DNA of 5,600 nt from Anaerolineales bacterium (lineage in GTDB: Bacteria > Chloroflexota > Anaerolineae > Anaerolineales > Villigracilaceae), in NCBI GenBank assembly GCA_028689195.1, contig JAQTWR010000214.1, positions 1-5,600 of the forward strand. Direction: 5' to 3'. Numbering within the stretch: position 1 is the first letter of the stretch; each line of letters opens with the position of its first letter. The position numbers were made by a program, and so were the translations under genes. The notes under the pieces are model-generated. The model was not told the DNA's origin. It was given only the letters and a program-made list of their open reading frames with translations, and searched no databases. This document shows positions 1 to 5,600 of the stretch, in pieces.

Positions 1-936
1 CCTCTCGACCAGATACGATCCCTTCGCCGCCGCCTGCCCTGGCAGGTCTTCGCCAATGATGACATCCAGCGCCGCGTTTGCCGCCGCGCACGAAAGCGGA
101 TTCCCGCCAAAGGTCGAGCCATGCACGCCAGGCACGAGGTTCTTGACCTTTTCGCCAATCAACACCGCGCCCATCGGAACCCCGCCCGCGATGGATTTCG
201 CGCAGGCGAGCAAATCGGGCGTCACGCCAAAATGCTGGACGGCAAACATCTTGCCCGTGCGCCCGAATCCCGTTTGGATTTCATCAATGATGAGCAGCGC
301 GCCGCGCTCGTCGCAGATTTTTCTCGCGGCTTGGATATATTCGAGTGAAGCGGGATACACGCCGCCTTCGCCCTGCACCACTTCGAGAATCACCGCGGCG
401 GTTTCATCGTTCACGGCTTTATCCAACGCTTCGATGTTGTTGTACGCGACATGCGAAACGCCGGGCAAAAGCGGCTCGAAGCCTTCGCGATATTTTTTGT
501 TGAACGTCGCGGAAAGCGAGCCGTAGGTTCGTCCGTGAAAGGCGCGCATGGCGGCGATGAAATTTTTGCGTCCCGTAGAAATGCGCGAGAATTTGAACGA
601 CGCTTCGACCGCTTCTGTTCCCGAGTTGCAAAAGAAGACGCGATCCAAGCCGGGAACGAGCGCGGTGATTTTTTCCATCAGCATGGCGCGTTGGTCGTTG
701 GGAAAGGACTCGAACAACGTGATGAGCGTGTTCGCCTGCTTGTATAACGCCTCGGCAATTTTCGGATGCGCGTGACCCAAGTTCGCAACGCCGTGACCCG
801 ACGAACAATCAATATATTCATTGCCATCCACATCGAACAACGACGCGCCCTGTCCGCGCACGATGGTCAGCGTTTGTTTGGCGTACACGCCAGAGGTGTG
901 TTTGTTTTCGGTATCTATAATTTGTTGTGTGTTCAT
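1..936 (-). CDS. lysJ (argD): LysW-pathway aminotransferase LysJ/ArgD family (5' part, runs off the left edge)
   Basis: Class III PLP-dependent aminotransferase, predicted to convert LysW-glutamate semialdehyde to LysW-ornithine and/or LysW-aminoadipate semialdehyde to LysW-lysine, with glutamate as amino donor, in the cytoplasm. The 312 visible codons are open from ATG at 936 to the window edge; the family usually has about 390-400 residues, so the C-terminal fifth is missing. Visible landmarks are NSGTEA at residues 104-109 (PLP phosphate binding), FHGRT at 133-137, the DEIQTGFGRTG stretch beginning at D218, Lys247 in CAKSIAGG as the probable Schiff-base lysine, and GSTFGGNPL at 273-281. 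The start ATG overlaps the lysZ TGA stop as ATGA, and only a weak purine-rich site precedes it, so translational coupling is likely. ArgD, LysJ and GabT relatives are alike in sequence; the LysW assignment rests mainly on the neighbours. Confidence 0.93.
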   Translation of the reverse strand, partial: MNTQQIIDTENKHTSGVYAKQTLTIVRGQGASLFDVDGNEYIDCSSGHGVANLGHAHPKIAEALYKQANTLITLFESFPNDQRAMLMEKITALVPGLDRVFFCNSGTEAVEASFKFSRISTGRKNFIAAMRAFHGRTYGSLSATFNKKYREGFEPLLPGVSHVAYNNIEALDKAVNDETAAVILEVVQGEGGVYPASLEYIQAARKICDERGALLIIDEIQTGFGRTGKMFAVQHFGVTPDLLACAKSIAGGVPMGAVLIGEKVKNLVPGVHGSTFGGNPLSCAAANAALDVIIGEDLPGQAAAKGSYLVER

Positions 937-1754
937 TCGATCACCGTTCCGTTCCCTGCCAAAGCATTGGATATAGGATTTTGGATTCGTCCATCCGCGA
1001 TGATGACGCGCTTCACGCCGCCCTTCAGCGCTTCTTCCGCGCCGAGGACTTTCTTCTTCATCCGCCCTTGCGCGGATTCGCTCGCCGCCGCAAGTTGACT
1101 CTGCGTCAGGTTTTTGATCAGCGTAGATTCATCGGGGAAGTTTCTCATCAACCCGGGGACAGCCGTGAGCAGCAAAAGATTTTCGGCTTTCAACGCAGAT
1201 GCAACCATCGCCGCCGCGCGGTCTGCGTCCACGTTGAGCGCTTCGCCTTTTTCGCTGACCGCCACAGGCGCAATGACGGGCATATAGCCCATATCCAACA
1301 ACGCCATTAACAATTTACCATTTACGGTTTCTATCTTGCCCGTGTAATCGTCGCGGATAATTTTGCGCTTGCCGTTCTCCACGCTTTGAACCGACTCTTT
1401 GCGAATGGCTTGCATTAATTTGCCGTCGAGTCCGCACAGACCAAAAGCGTTGACGCCCAGCATTTGCAGTTGTTCAGTGAGCAATGAATTAACTTTCCCA
1501 TTCACCGCCATCAAAAAGATCTCCAGCGTTTTGCGGTCAGTGTAGCGCGAGGTATACCCCGAAGGCGAAGTAATCATCTTTGGCGGAGTTCCCAGCCCTT
1601 CGCCAAGCGCGTTCGCTTCCGCCGAACCGCCATGCACGAAGACAAGGCGCCTGCCCTGATTCAGCAAATCCGCTGCGTCTTTGCAGATGGCAGAAAAATC
1701 CACGCCGTCTGTTCCGCCGAGTTTAACCACCGTAATAGAAGTATCAGTTAACAT
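933..1754 (-). CDS. lysZ (argB): LysW-aminoadipate/LysW-glutamate kinase (LysZ, ArgB-like)
   Basis: Amino-acid kinase family enzyme that phosphorylates the free side-chain carboxyl of the amino acid attached to LysW, giving the acyl phosphate used by the next enzyme. The protein has 273 residues, typical of the family. KLGG at 11-14 and VHGG at 40-43 are the N-terminal nucleotide/phosphate-binding glycine motifs. TSRYTDRKTLEIFLMAVNGKVN (starting at 68), the RDDYTG segment at 134-139, NVDADRAA at 174-181 and GRMKKKVLGAEEAL (starting at 230) look like the LysW-type branch rather than ordinary N-acetylglutamate kinase. The ATG at 1754 is chosen because KLGG follows at the usual distance. Possible AGGA sites lie at 1764-1767 and, closer, at 1758-1761. 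The TGA stop overlaps the lysJ start by four bases. A repeat-filled gap separates it from lysY upstream. Whether the substrate is LysW-Glu, LysW-aminoadipate or both cannot be read from the sequence alone. Confidence 0.95.
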   Translation of the reverse strand: MLTDTSITVVKLGGTDGVDFSAICKDAADLLNQGRRLVFVHGGSAEANALGEGLGTPPKMITSPSGYTSRYTDRKTLEIFLMAVNGKVNSLLTEQLQMLGVNAFGLCGLDGKLMQAIRKESVQSVENGKRKIIRDDYTGKIETVNGKLLMALLDMGYMPVIAPVAVSEKGEALNVDADRAAAMVASALKAENLLLLTAVPGLMRNFPDESTLIKNLTQSQLAAASESAQGRMKKKVLGAEEALKGGVKRVIIADGRIQNPISNALAGNGTVIE

Positions 1755-1775
1755 AATTCCTGTTCCTAATTCTGA

Positions 1776-1850
1776 AAGGATGAAGGATGAAATATGAAGG
1801 ATGAATTTTTGTTTCAGTTTTCATCCTTCATCCTTCCGCCTTCATCCTTA
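1776..1850. repeat. GATGAAG-type inverted repeat between lysY and lysZ
   Basis: aaggatgaaggatgaaa at 1776-1792 and its exact reverse complement at 1819-1835 form a perfect 17-bp inverted repeat. A further gaaggatgaa unit lies in the loop (1796-1805) and ttcatcctt lies at 1841-1849. It fills most of the 93-base gap from the lysY stop to the lysZ start, and the lysY TAA (1848-1850) falls at its edge. No T-run makes it look like a terminator. Confidence 0.7.
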
Positions 1851-2897
1851 TATTGGGTGCAGCCCCGCAAACTCCAGACCCAGCGTTTCATCCCAGCCCA
1901 TCATCAAATTCATACACTGAACCGCCGTGCCAGACGCGCCCTTCATCAAGTTGTCAATCGCGCACATGGCGACGATGTGACCGTTGGACTCGTCGAGTTC
2001 AAAGCCGAGATCGGCGTAATTCGAGCCGGCAAGGATTTTTGGTTCTGGCACGCGATAAATTCCGCGCTGTTCGCGCACCACGCGCACAAAGGGATTTTCA
2101 TTTGCGACGGCGCGATACGCCTTCCACAAATCTTTTGTGGCGACGCCAGATTTAACTTTCGCGTGAGCGGTCGCTAAAACGCCGCGCACCAAATCCACGG
2201 CGGTCATGGTGAGCGAAACGTCTTTCACGCCCATTTCCTGAATCACTTCCGCCGTGTGACGATGACCAAACGCGGAGAATGTCCGAATCACATTGGCGCG
2301 TTCCGCGTGCAGCGAACCGGAATTTCCTTCCGCGCCGCCTTCGGACGAGCCGACTTTTAATTCCAGAAAAATTGGGGAGGATAAATCCAGCAAGTCCGCT
2401 TTGACGAGGGGCAGCAGCGCGAGATTGCTCGCGGTGGCGTTACACCCCACGCCGCTGATATAACTCGCGGACGAGATTTCAGCGCGATGCAGTTCGGGCA
2501 GTCCATAAACAAATTTGGATAACCATTCGGGCGCGGCGTGTTTTTCGCCGTACCACTTCGCGTAAAAATCCGCGTCGCGCAAACGGAAATCCGCCGCGAG
2601 GTCAATGATTTTCGCGCCGAGTTTTGCATATTCTTCAATATGCTTTTGCGCCTGTCCATGCGGCTGCGCGAGGAACAAAACATCAACGGGTTCGAGCGCG
2701 GCGGGGTCTACAAATTTGAGTTGAGTCCGCTTGCGCAGATTCGGGTGAACTTGATACACGTACTCGCCCAAATGCGAGCGCGAGGTGACCTGCTTGAACT
2801 CAACATTGGGATGCCCCAGCAGCAGGCGAATCAACTCGCCGCCGCCGTATCCCGAACCGCCAATAATGGAAACGGTTGTTTTCAATTCATCATTCAT
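1848..2897 (-). CDS. lysY (argC): LysW-aminoadipate/glutamate 6-/5-phosphate reductase (LysY, ArgC-like)
   Basis: NADPH-dependent reductase that converts the LysW-bound acyl phosphate made by LysZ into the semialdehyde. It has 349 residues, normal for the ArgC/LysY family. [12 protein letters not shown], starting at residue 11, is the Rossmann nucleotide-binding loop. LAQPHG at 76-81 follows, Cys152 in GVGCNATA is the probable catalytic cysteine, and GHRHTAE at 211-217 contains the expected active-site histidine. [10 protein letters not shown] at 291-300 and [12 protein letters not shown] (starting at 319) complete the family pattern. The ATG at 2897 overlaps the lysX TGA stop as ATGA. An AAGGA site at 2904-2908, six bases upstream, lies inside a repeat unit. 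The first five residues (MNDEL) precede the conserved core and may come from the same repeat-derived sequence. The TAA stop at 1848-1850 lies at the edge of another repeat. Assignment as LysW-type rather than acetylglutamate-type rests mainly on lysW and lysX upstream. Confidence 0.95.
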   Translation of the reverse strand: MNDELKTTVSIIGGSGYGGGELIRLLLGHPNVEFKQVTSRSHLGEYVYQVHPNLRKRTQLKFVDPAALEPVDVLFLAQPHGQAQKHIEEYAKLGAKIIDLAADFRLRDADFYAKWYGEKHAAPEWLSKFVYGLPELHRAEISSASYISGVGCNATASNLALLPLVKADLLDLSSPIFLELKVGSSEGGAEGNSGSLHAERANVIRTFSAFGHRHTAEVIQEMGVKDVSLTMTAVDLVRGVLATAHAKVKSGVATKDLWKAYRAVANENPFVRVVREQRGIYRVPEPKILAGSNYADLGFELDESNGHIVAMCAIDNLMKGASGTAVQCMNLMMGWDETLGLEFAGLHPI

Positions 2898-3766
2898 AAT
2901 TCATCCTTCATCCTTGCGGTCTCCACCACATACTCCACAATCTCGCCCGCAATATCCACGCCGCTGACGGGCTGCATGGTGTGGAATTCCCTCGTGTGAT
3001 TGATTTCATTGACCACGAGTCCCTTTTCGGGATGTTCGACCAAATCCACCGCGAGGACGCCCCCGCCGACGGCTTTTGCCGCGCGCAGACACAGGTCTTC
3101 GATTTCGGGCGTGATGGGACACAACTCGCCTTCGCCGCCGCGCGCAGTGTTCGTAATCCAATGTTCCGACTTGCGGTACATGGCGGTCAATACGCGGTCG
3201 CCGATTACAATCGCGCGGATGTCGCGCCCGGGTTTGGCGATATATTCCTGAATATAAAACACCGAATGTTGCACCGAGCCAAGCGTAGCCTTATGTTCCA
3301 GTACCGCCTCCGCTGCGTCGCGGTCATTGACCTTCGCCAGCAACCGCCCCCATGAACCGACCACAGGCTTCAACACCACAGGATAGCCAAACGCCTCAAT
3401 CGCTTCGAGCGCGGCTTCGGGCGTGAACGCGGTGGCGTTATGCGGCTGCGGGATTCCATAACGGGCAAGCGCGGCGCTGGTCATCAACTTGTCGCCGCAA
3501 ATCTCCGCGACCGAGGCGGTGTTCACCGTCGGCACGCCAAACGCATTCAGCAGGCGCAGCGCGTACAATCCGCTGTTGTAGCTGATGCTTCTTTCAAGCA
3601 CCGCGTCATATTGCTTCCAATCGTCGGGCTTGTCCAAATCAAAATGAATCGCGCGGTCGTCGAGTCGATCATAGTCAACGCCGCGTTTTTCCATCGCGCC
3701 GAATATCCATTTCTCTTCGACGCGCACGCGGGAATATAGAACGCCAATCTTTAATCGTCTTTGCAT
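2894..3766 (-). CDS. lysX: LysW ligase LysX/ArgX (ATP-grasp, RimK-like)
   Basis: ATP-grasp ligase that forms an amide between the gamma-carboxyl of the C-terminal glutamate of LysW and the alpha-amino group of 2-aminoadipate (LysX activity) or glutamate (ArgX activity). The protein has 290 residues, normal for the family. Visible are GDKLMTS at 91-97, [11 protein letters not shown] at 131-141 (ATP-grasp lysine and flexible glycine loop), the hinge YIQEYI at 171-176, RDIRAIV at 181-187, [10 protein letters not shown] at 205-214, AVDLVE at 239-244 and NEINHTREF at 253-261 (metal/ATP ligands and the substrate-facing loop). The ATG at 3766 is preceded by GGAG at 3773-3776 with a 6-base spacer. 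It lies directly downstream of its substrate gene lysW and overlaps lysY by ATGA. The last residues, RMKDEL, are encoded by repeat-like DNA. The NHT loop looks more like LysX than ArgX as I remember the families, but I cannot decide specificity. Confidence 0.95.
   Translation of the reverse strand: MQRRLKIGVLYSRVRVEEKWIFGAMEKRGVDYDRLDDRAIHFDLDKPDDWKQYDAVLERSISYNSGLYALRLLNAFGVPTVNTASVAEICGDKLMTSAALARYGIPQPHNATAFTPEAALEAIEAFGYPVVLKPVVGSWGRLLAKVNDRDAAEAVLEHKATLGSVQHSVFYIQEYIAKPGRDIRAIVIGDRVLTAMYRKSEHWITNTARGGEGELCPITPEIEDLCLRAAKAVGGGVLAVDLVEHPEKGLVVNEINHTREFHTMQPVSGVDIAGEIVEYVVETARMKDEL
2895..2915. repeat. GATGAAG-type repeat unit at the lysX/lysY junction
   Basis: The 15 bases tcatccttcatcctt at 2901-2915 are identical to 1821-1835 in the lysY/lysZ gap. 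Here the unit encodes the RMKDEL tail of LysX and supplies the lysY Shine-Dalgarno site. The adjoining bases hold the ATGA overlap of the lysX stop and lysY start. Confidence 0.65.
2904..2908 (-). promoter_or_regulatory. Shine-Dalgarno site of lysY inside a repeat unit
   Basis: AAGGA on the minus strand, six bases before the lysY ATG at 2897 and inside the last codons of lysX. It is part of the AAGGATGA unit that recurs in the lysY/lysZ gap, so the repeat appears to supply the ribosome binding site. Confidence 0.65.
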
Positions 3767-3772
3767 AATGTT

Positions 3773-3776
3773 CTCC
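3773..3776 (-). promoter_or_regulatory. Shine-Dalgarno site of lysX, abutting a palindrome
   Basis: GGAG on the minus strand, six bases before the lysX ATG at 3766. The base next to it (3777) is the last base of the 27-bp palindrome, so a folded stem in the mRNA would end exactly at the ribosome binding site. Confidence 0.7.
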
Positions 3777-3803
3777 GTAGGAGCGGGGTGACCCCGCCCC
3801 TAC
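3777..3803. repeat. Near-perfect 27-bp GC-rich palindrome between lysW and lysX
   Basis: gtaggagcggggt (3777-3789) and accccgcccctac (3791-3803) are reverse complements except at one position, around a single central base. On the minus strand that mismatch becomes a G-U pair in RNA. It fills most of the 43-base gap from the lysW stop to the lysX start and ends next to the lysX GGAG site. It resembles GTAGGGGCGGGG-type dispersed palindromes; only one copy is in this window. Confidence 0.75.
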
Positions 3804-3809
3804 AAAAAT

Positions 3810-3980
3810 TTATTCACCCCAATCTTCCTGTTCCATCGGCGCGAGTTGCACGGCGGCGGGGTCAACGGACGTGACTTCGAGGTCAACGCCGCAATCAGAG
3901 CAGACGATGATTTCGCCGACTTCGGTGTTGGCTTCCAACGTAATTTCGGCTTCGCATTCGGGACAAGTTACTGTAGACAT
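3810..3980 (-). CDS. lysW: Amino-group carrier protein LysW
   Basis: A 56-residue acidic carrier protein that holds and protects the alpha-amino group of pathway intermediates and presents them to the LysX, LysZ, LysY and LysJ enzymes. Reading the minus strand from ATG at 3980 gives MSTVTCPECEAEI at the N-terminus. Cys6 and Cys9 (CPEC) with Cys27 and Cys30 (CSDC) form the expected four-cysteine zinc site. The protein ends in EDWGE, the hallmark C-terminus of LysW; Glu56 is the residue to which the amino acid is attached. Length and net acidity match the family. An AAGGAG site at 3989-3994 lies 8 bases before the ATG. The gene sits between argH and lysX, with a hairpin on each side (4002-4027 and 3777-3803). 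The identification is very secure despite the short length. Confidence 0.97.
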   Translation of the reverse strand: MSTVTCPECEAEITLEANTEVGEIIVCSDCGVDLEVTSVDPAAVQLAPMEQEDWGE

Positions 3981-3988
3981 GATTTTTT

Positions 3989-3994
3989 CTCCTT
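3989..3994 (-). promoter_or_regulatory. Shine-Dalgarno site of lysW
   Basis: AAGGAG on the minus strand, eight bases before the lysW ATG. It is a full consensus site, fitting a carrier protein that must outnumber its enzymes. It is preceded immediately upstream by the hairpin at 4002-4027. Confidence 0.8.
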
Positions 3995-4001
3995 GTATTG
4001 G

Positions 4002-4027
4002 AGTCCGAAGTCTCCTGACTTTGGACT
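4002..4027. repeat. Hairpin overlapping the argH stop codon, between argH and lysW
   Basis: agtccgaagtc (4002-4012) and gactttggact (4017-4027) form an 11-bp stem with one non-Watson-Crick pair and a four-base loop. The argH TAG (4026-4028) overlaps its edge, so the repeat helps set the end of argH. No T-run follows it in the direction of transcription, so a classical intrinsic terminator is unlikely; an mRNA-stabilising or attenuating hairpin or a dispersed repeat is more plausible. Confidence 0.65.
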
Positions 4028-5483
4028 AAGATTTTTCAAAAGACAGGAGCCGTTTGACTCCGTCTAATTGCATTTGGACGGCTTGCAGACTCGTGCCGCC
4101 AATCGCATTTCTTTTTTCGATGGATACCAGCGGGTCGAACACTTGATACACGTCCGCTTCAAACGCGGGGCAAAGGGATTGATATTCTTCGAGCGATATT
4201 TCCTCCATCCCGATTTTTCGCGGAGCGTCAAGCGCGGCGCGGACTGCTTTCCCTGCGATGGAGTGAGTCTCGCGGAACGGGATTCCCTTGCCCACGAGAT
4301 AATCCGCGAGGTCGGTCGCCATCATGGTCGAGTCAATCGCCGCGCGCATTCGCTCAGGTTTCGCGGTGATTGTCCGCAGCGCGCCCGCCATCACGGGCAG
4401 AATCGCCAGCAGCGTATCCGTCGCGGCGAACACGGGCGCTTTATCTTCCTGCAAATCTTTATCGTAAGTGGAGGGCAATCCTTTGAGAGTCGCCAGCAGC
4501 CCCGTGAGCGAACCCAGCAACGCGCCAGATTTTCCGCGCGCGAGTTCAAATACGTCGGGATTTTTCTTCTGCGGCATGAGACTCGAACCCGTCGAGAACG
4601 CGTCGGAAAGTTCAAAGAAGCCAAATTCCGCGCTGGTGTATAAAACGATTTGCTCCGCGAGTTTGCTGAGGTGAACGCCGATCATCGTCGCGCAGAATAA
4701 ATATTCGGCGGCGAAGTCTCTATCGGAAACCGAGTCGAGGCTGTTTTGCGAAGGCTCCGCAAAGCCAAGCGACTCGGCGAGTTCGGCGCGATCTACATTA
4801 ACAGGGGTTCCCGCCAATGCGCCCGAGCCAAGCGGAAGAATTGAAACGCGCGCGGTTAAATCTTTGAGGCGGGCGCGGTCTCTTTGCAGCGGATGAAAAT
4901 GACTCAGCCACCAATGCGCGAGCAGAATCGGTTGGGCGCGCTGGAGATGGGTGTAACCCGGCATGATGGCAAGTCCCTCACCCTTGCCCTCTCCCGTTGG
5001 AGAAGGGACTCCCTTCCCCCCTGGAGAGAAGGGCTGGGGATGAGGGATTGCGTTTTCTGCCTGCTCGACCAATGCGGATTGAAGATTGATCAACGCAGAA
5101 TCTAATTCAGGAATTGCGCCTAACATCCACAAGCGGAAGTCGGTGGCGACCTGGTCGTTGCGGCTGCGCCCCGTGTGAAGTTTGCCAGCGGTCACGCCGA
5201 TGAGTTCGGTGAGTCTTCTTTCGACGGCGGTGTGAATGTCTTCATCAGACGGAACGAAGACAAACTCGCCCGAAGAGAATTCTCGCTTAACAAGATTCAA
5301 TCCGTGGACGATAGAGTCGCGCTCCGCGTCCGAGAGAATACCCGCGCCGTGTAATCCATTCGCCCACGCAAGACTCCCGTCCACATCTTGAATCGCCATG
5401 CGTTGATCCACAGGCAGCGAGGAATTCAAATCCCATGCTTGTTCGTTTAATTTTGTTGAAAAGCGTCCGCCCCAGAGGGTCAT
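4026..5483 (-). CDS. argH: Argininosuccinate lyase, with an internal repeat-derived insertion
   Basis: Cleaves argininosuccinate to arginine and fumarate, the last step of arginine synthesis; a cytoplasmic homotetramer of the fumarase/aspartase superfamily. From MTLWGGRF at 5483 the protein has 485 residues, about 25 more than the usual 460. LHTGRSRNDQVATD starts at residue 102. MPGYTHLQRAQP starts at 174 and holds the probable catalytic His179. SDAFSTGSSLMPQKKNPD starts at 293 and is the signature loop with the catalytic serine (Ser300 or Ser301). All are intact. The extra length is a Pro/Gly-rich segment at about 146-170, encoded by a palindrome (4974-5047) and placed just before MPGYTHLQ. 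I chose the ATG at 5483 because ArgH proteins begin MxLWGGRF and AAGGAG lies at 5489-5494. The frame stays open to 5585, but that extension only translates a palindromic repeat. The TAG stop overlaps another hairpin. The insertion may leave activity intact because the frame and motifs are preserved. Confidence 0.96.
   Translation of the reverse strand: MTLWGGRFSTKLNEQAWDLNSSLPVDQRMAIQDVDGSLAWANGLHGAGILSDAERDSIVHGLNLVKREFSSGEFVFVPSDEDIHTAVERRLTELIGVTAGKLHTGRSRNDQVATDFRLWMLGAIPELDSALINLQSALVEQAENAIPHPQPFSPGGKGVPSPTGEGKGEGLAIMPGYTHLQRAQPILLAHWWLSHFHPLQRDRARLKDLTARVSILPLGSGALAGTPVNVDRAELAESLGFAEPSQNSLDSVSDRDFAAEYLFCATMIGVHLSKLAEQIVLYTSAEFGFFELSDAFSTGSSLMPQKKNPDVFELARGKSGALLGSLTGLLATLKGLPSTYDKDLQEDKAPVFAATDTLLAILPVMAGALRTITAKPERMRAAIDSTMMATDLADYLVGKGIPFRETHSIAGKAVRAALDAPRKIGMEEISLEEYQSLCPAFEADVYQVFDPLVSIEKRNAIGGTSLQAVQMQLDGVKRLLSFEKS
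4974..5047. repeat. Palindromic repeat-like cassette inside argH
   Basis: About 74 bases with inverted ends: tccctca (4974-4980) against tgaggga (5041-5047), and further pairing of the ccctctccc region near 4987-4995 with gagagaaggg at 5024-5033. A nested short palindrome (gaaggga, then ct, then cccttc) is at the centre. It has the look of CCCTCACCC...GGGATGAGGG intergenic repeats found in several bacterial lineages. Here it is within codons 146-170 of argH and keeps the frame. Confidence 0.75.
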
Positions 5484-5488
5484 AACAA

Positions 5489-5494
5489 CTCCTT
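5489..5494 (-). promoter_or_regulatory. Shine-Dalgarno site of argH
   Basis: AAGGAG on the minus strand, five bases before the ATG at 5483. It decides the argH start against the longer open frame reaching 5585, and it lies just downstream of the palindromic repeat at 5504-5566. Confidence 0.8.
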
Positions 5495-5503
5495 CTTCCG
5501 TCA

Positions 5504-5566
5504 TTGCGAGCGTAGCGAAGCAATCCCTAATGCCTGAAGATTGCTTCGTCGCTCCGCTCCTCGCAA
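5504..5566. repeat. Palindromic dispersed-type repeat upstream of argH
   Basis: An imperfect inverted repeat. The inner arms 5516-5525 (cgaagcaatc) and 5539-5548 (gattgcttcg) are perfectly complementary over 10 bp around a 13-base loop. The outer ends ttgcgag (5504-5510) and ctcgcaa (5560-5566) also pair; the right arm carries extra bases between them. I recognise this TTGCGAG...GAAGCAATC pattern as a type of short intergenic repeat seen in many copies in some bacterial genomes. Only one copy is in this window, so copy number cannot be shown here. Confidence 0.75.
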
Positions 5567-5595
5567 CACTTGCACCAGCACGCAAGTGCAGGTGT
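5566..5595. repeat. Hairpin adjoining the argH-upstream repeat
   Basis: acacttgcac (5566-5575) pairs with gtgcaggtgt (5586-5595) at 9 of 10 positions around a 10-base loop. A competing perfect 7-bp pairing joins cacttgc (5567-5573) to gcaagtg (5582-5588). It abuts the preceding repeat and may be a second repeat family or a regulatory structure; no T-run follows on the minus strand. It reaches nearly to the window edge. Confidence 0.5.
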
Positions 5596-5600
5596 GACGT

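Noticed and set aside
1..936. lysJ as a pseudogene because no stop codon is seen
   Set aside because: The frame is open with all motifs intact up to the window edge; the missing end is a cut of the window, not a lesion.
2894..2908. The KDEL ending of LysX, which resembles the eukaryotic ER-retention signal
   Set aside because: The gene is in a bacterial operon and the tail is encoded by repeat DNA; the match is coincidental.
3777..4027. The hairpins around lysW as intrinsic terminators
   Set aside because: Neither stem is followed by a T-run on the minus strand, and downstream genes of the same pathway follow closely in the same direction.
4068..4643. A long plus-strand open frame (191 residues) opposite argH
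   Set aside because: It is antisense to the conserved ArgH catalytic region, with no recognisable domain; an open frame here is expected from the codon use of the real gene. The same applies to the plus-strand frames opposite the other genes.
5484..5585. A 34-residue N-terminal extension of ArgH, open in frame up to 5585
   Set aside because: It translates the palindromic repeat, has no similarity to ArgH starts, and a good Shine-Dalgarno site precedes the MTLWGGRF start at 5483.

Overview
The window holds one gene cluster, entirely on the minus strand, for amino-acid biosynthesis on the carrier protein LysW. In transcription order (right to left) it reads argH (5483-4026), lysW (3980-3810), lysX (3766-2894), lysY/argC-type (2897-1848), lysZ/argB-type (1754-933) and lysJ/argD-type (936 to the left edge, cut off). 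Plus-strand open frames here are shadows of these genes. There are no rRNA, tRNA, CRISPR or transposase features.

How the genes work together: LysX joins the alpha-amino group of glutamate and/or 2-aminoadipate to the C-terminal Glu of LysW. LysZ phosphorylates the free side-chain carboxyl, LysY reduces it to the semialdehyde, and LysJ transaminates it to LysW-ornithine and/or LysW-lysine. ArgH, the last enzyme of arginine synthesis, is first in the cluster. I therefore infer that the set serves arginine (LysW-glutamate to LysW-ornithine), possibly also lysine. The release enzyme (LysK type) and argF/argG are not in the window.

Organism: a moderately GC-rich bacterium with a LysW pathway and many short dispersed palindromic repeats. 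This most resembles Chloroflexota, perhaps an Anaerolineae-like lineage. That is an inference from gene content and repeat style, not from a marker gene.

Layout: 5484-5600 is argH leader with a palindromic repeat and a second hairpin. Inside argH, 4974-5047 is a repeat-like palindromic cassette read in frame, which lengthens the enzyme by about 24 residues. A hairpin at 4002-4027 overlaps the argH stop codon. A near-perfect GC-rich palindrome at 3777-3803 lies between lysW and lysX. Repeats built from a GATGAAG-type unit occupy the lysX/lysY junction (about 2895-2915) and the lysY/lysZ gap (1776-1850). lysX/lysY and lysZ/lysJ overlap by ATGA, which suggests translational coupling.

The most unusual point is that a conserved operon has different palindromic repeat types at nearly every junction. 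Some of them supply stop codons or a Shine-Dalgarno site, and one has become part of the ArgH protein.
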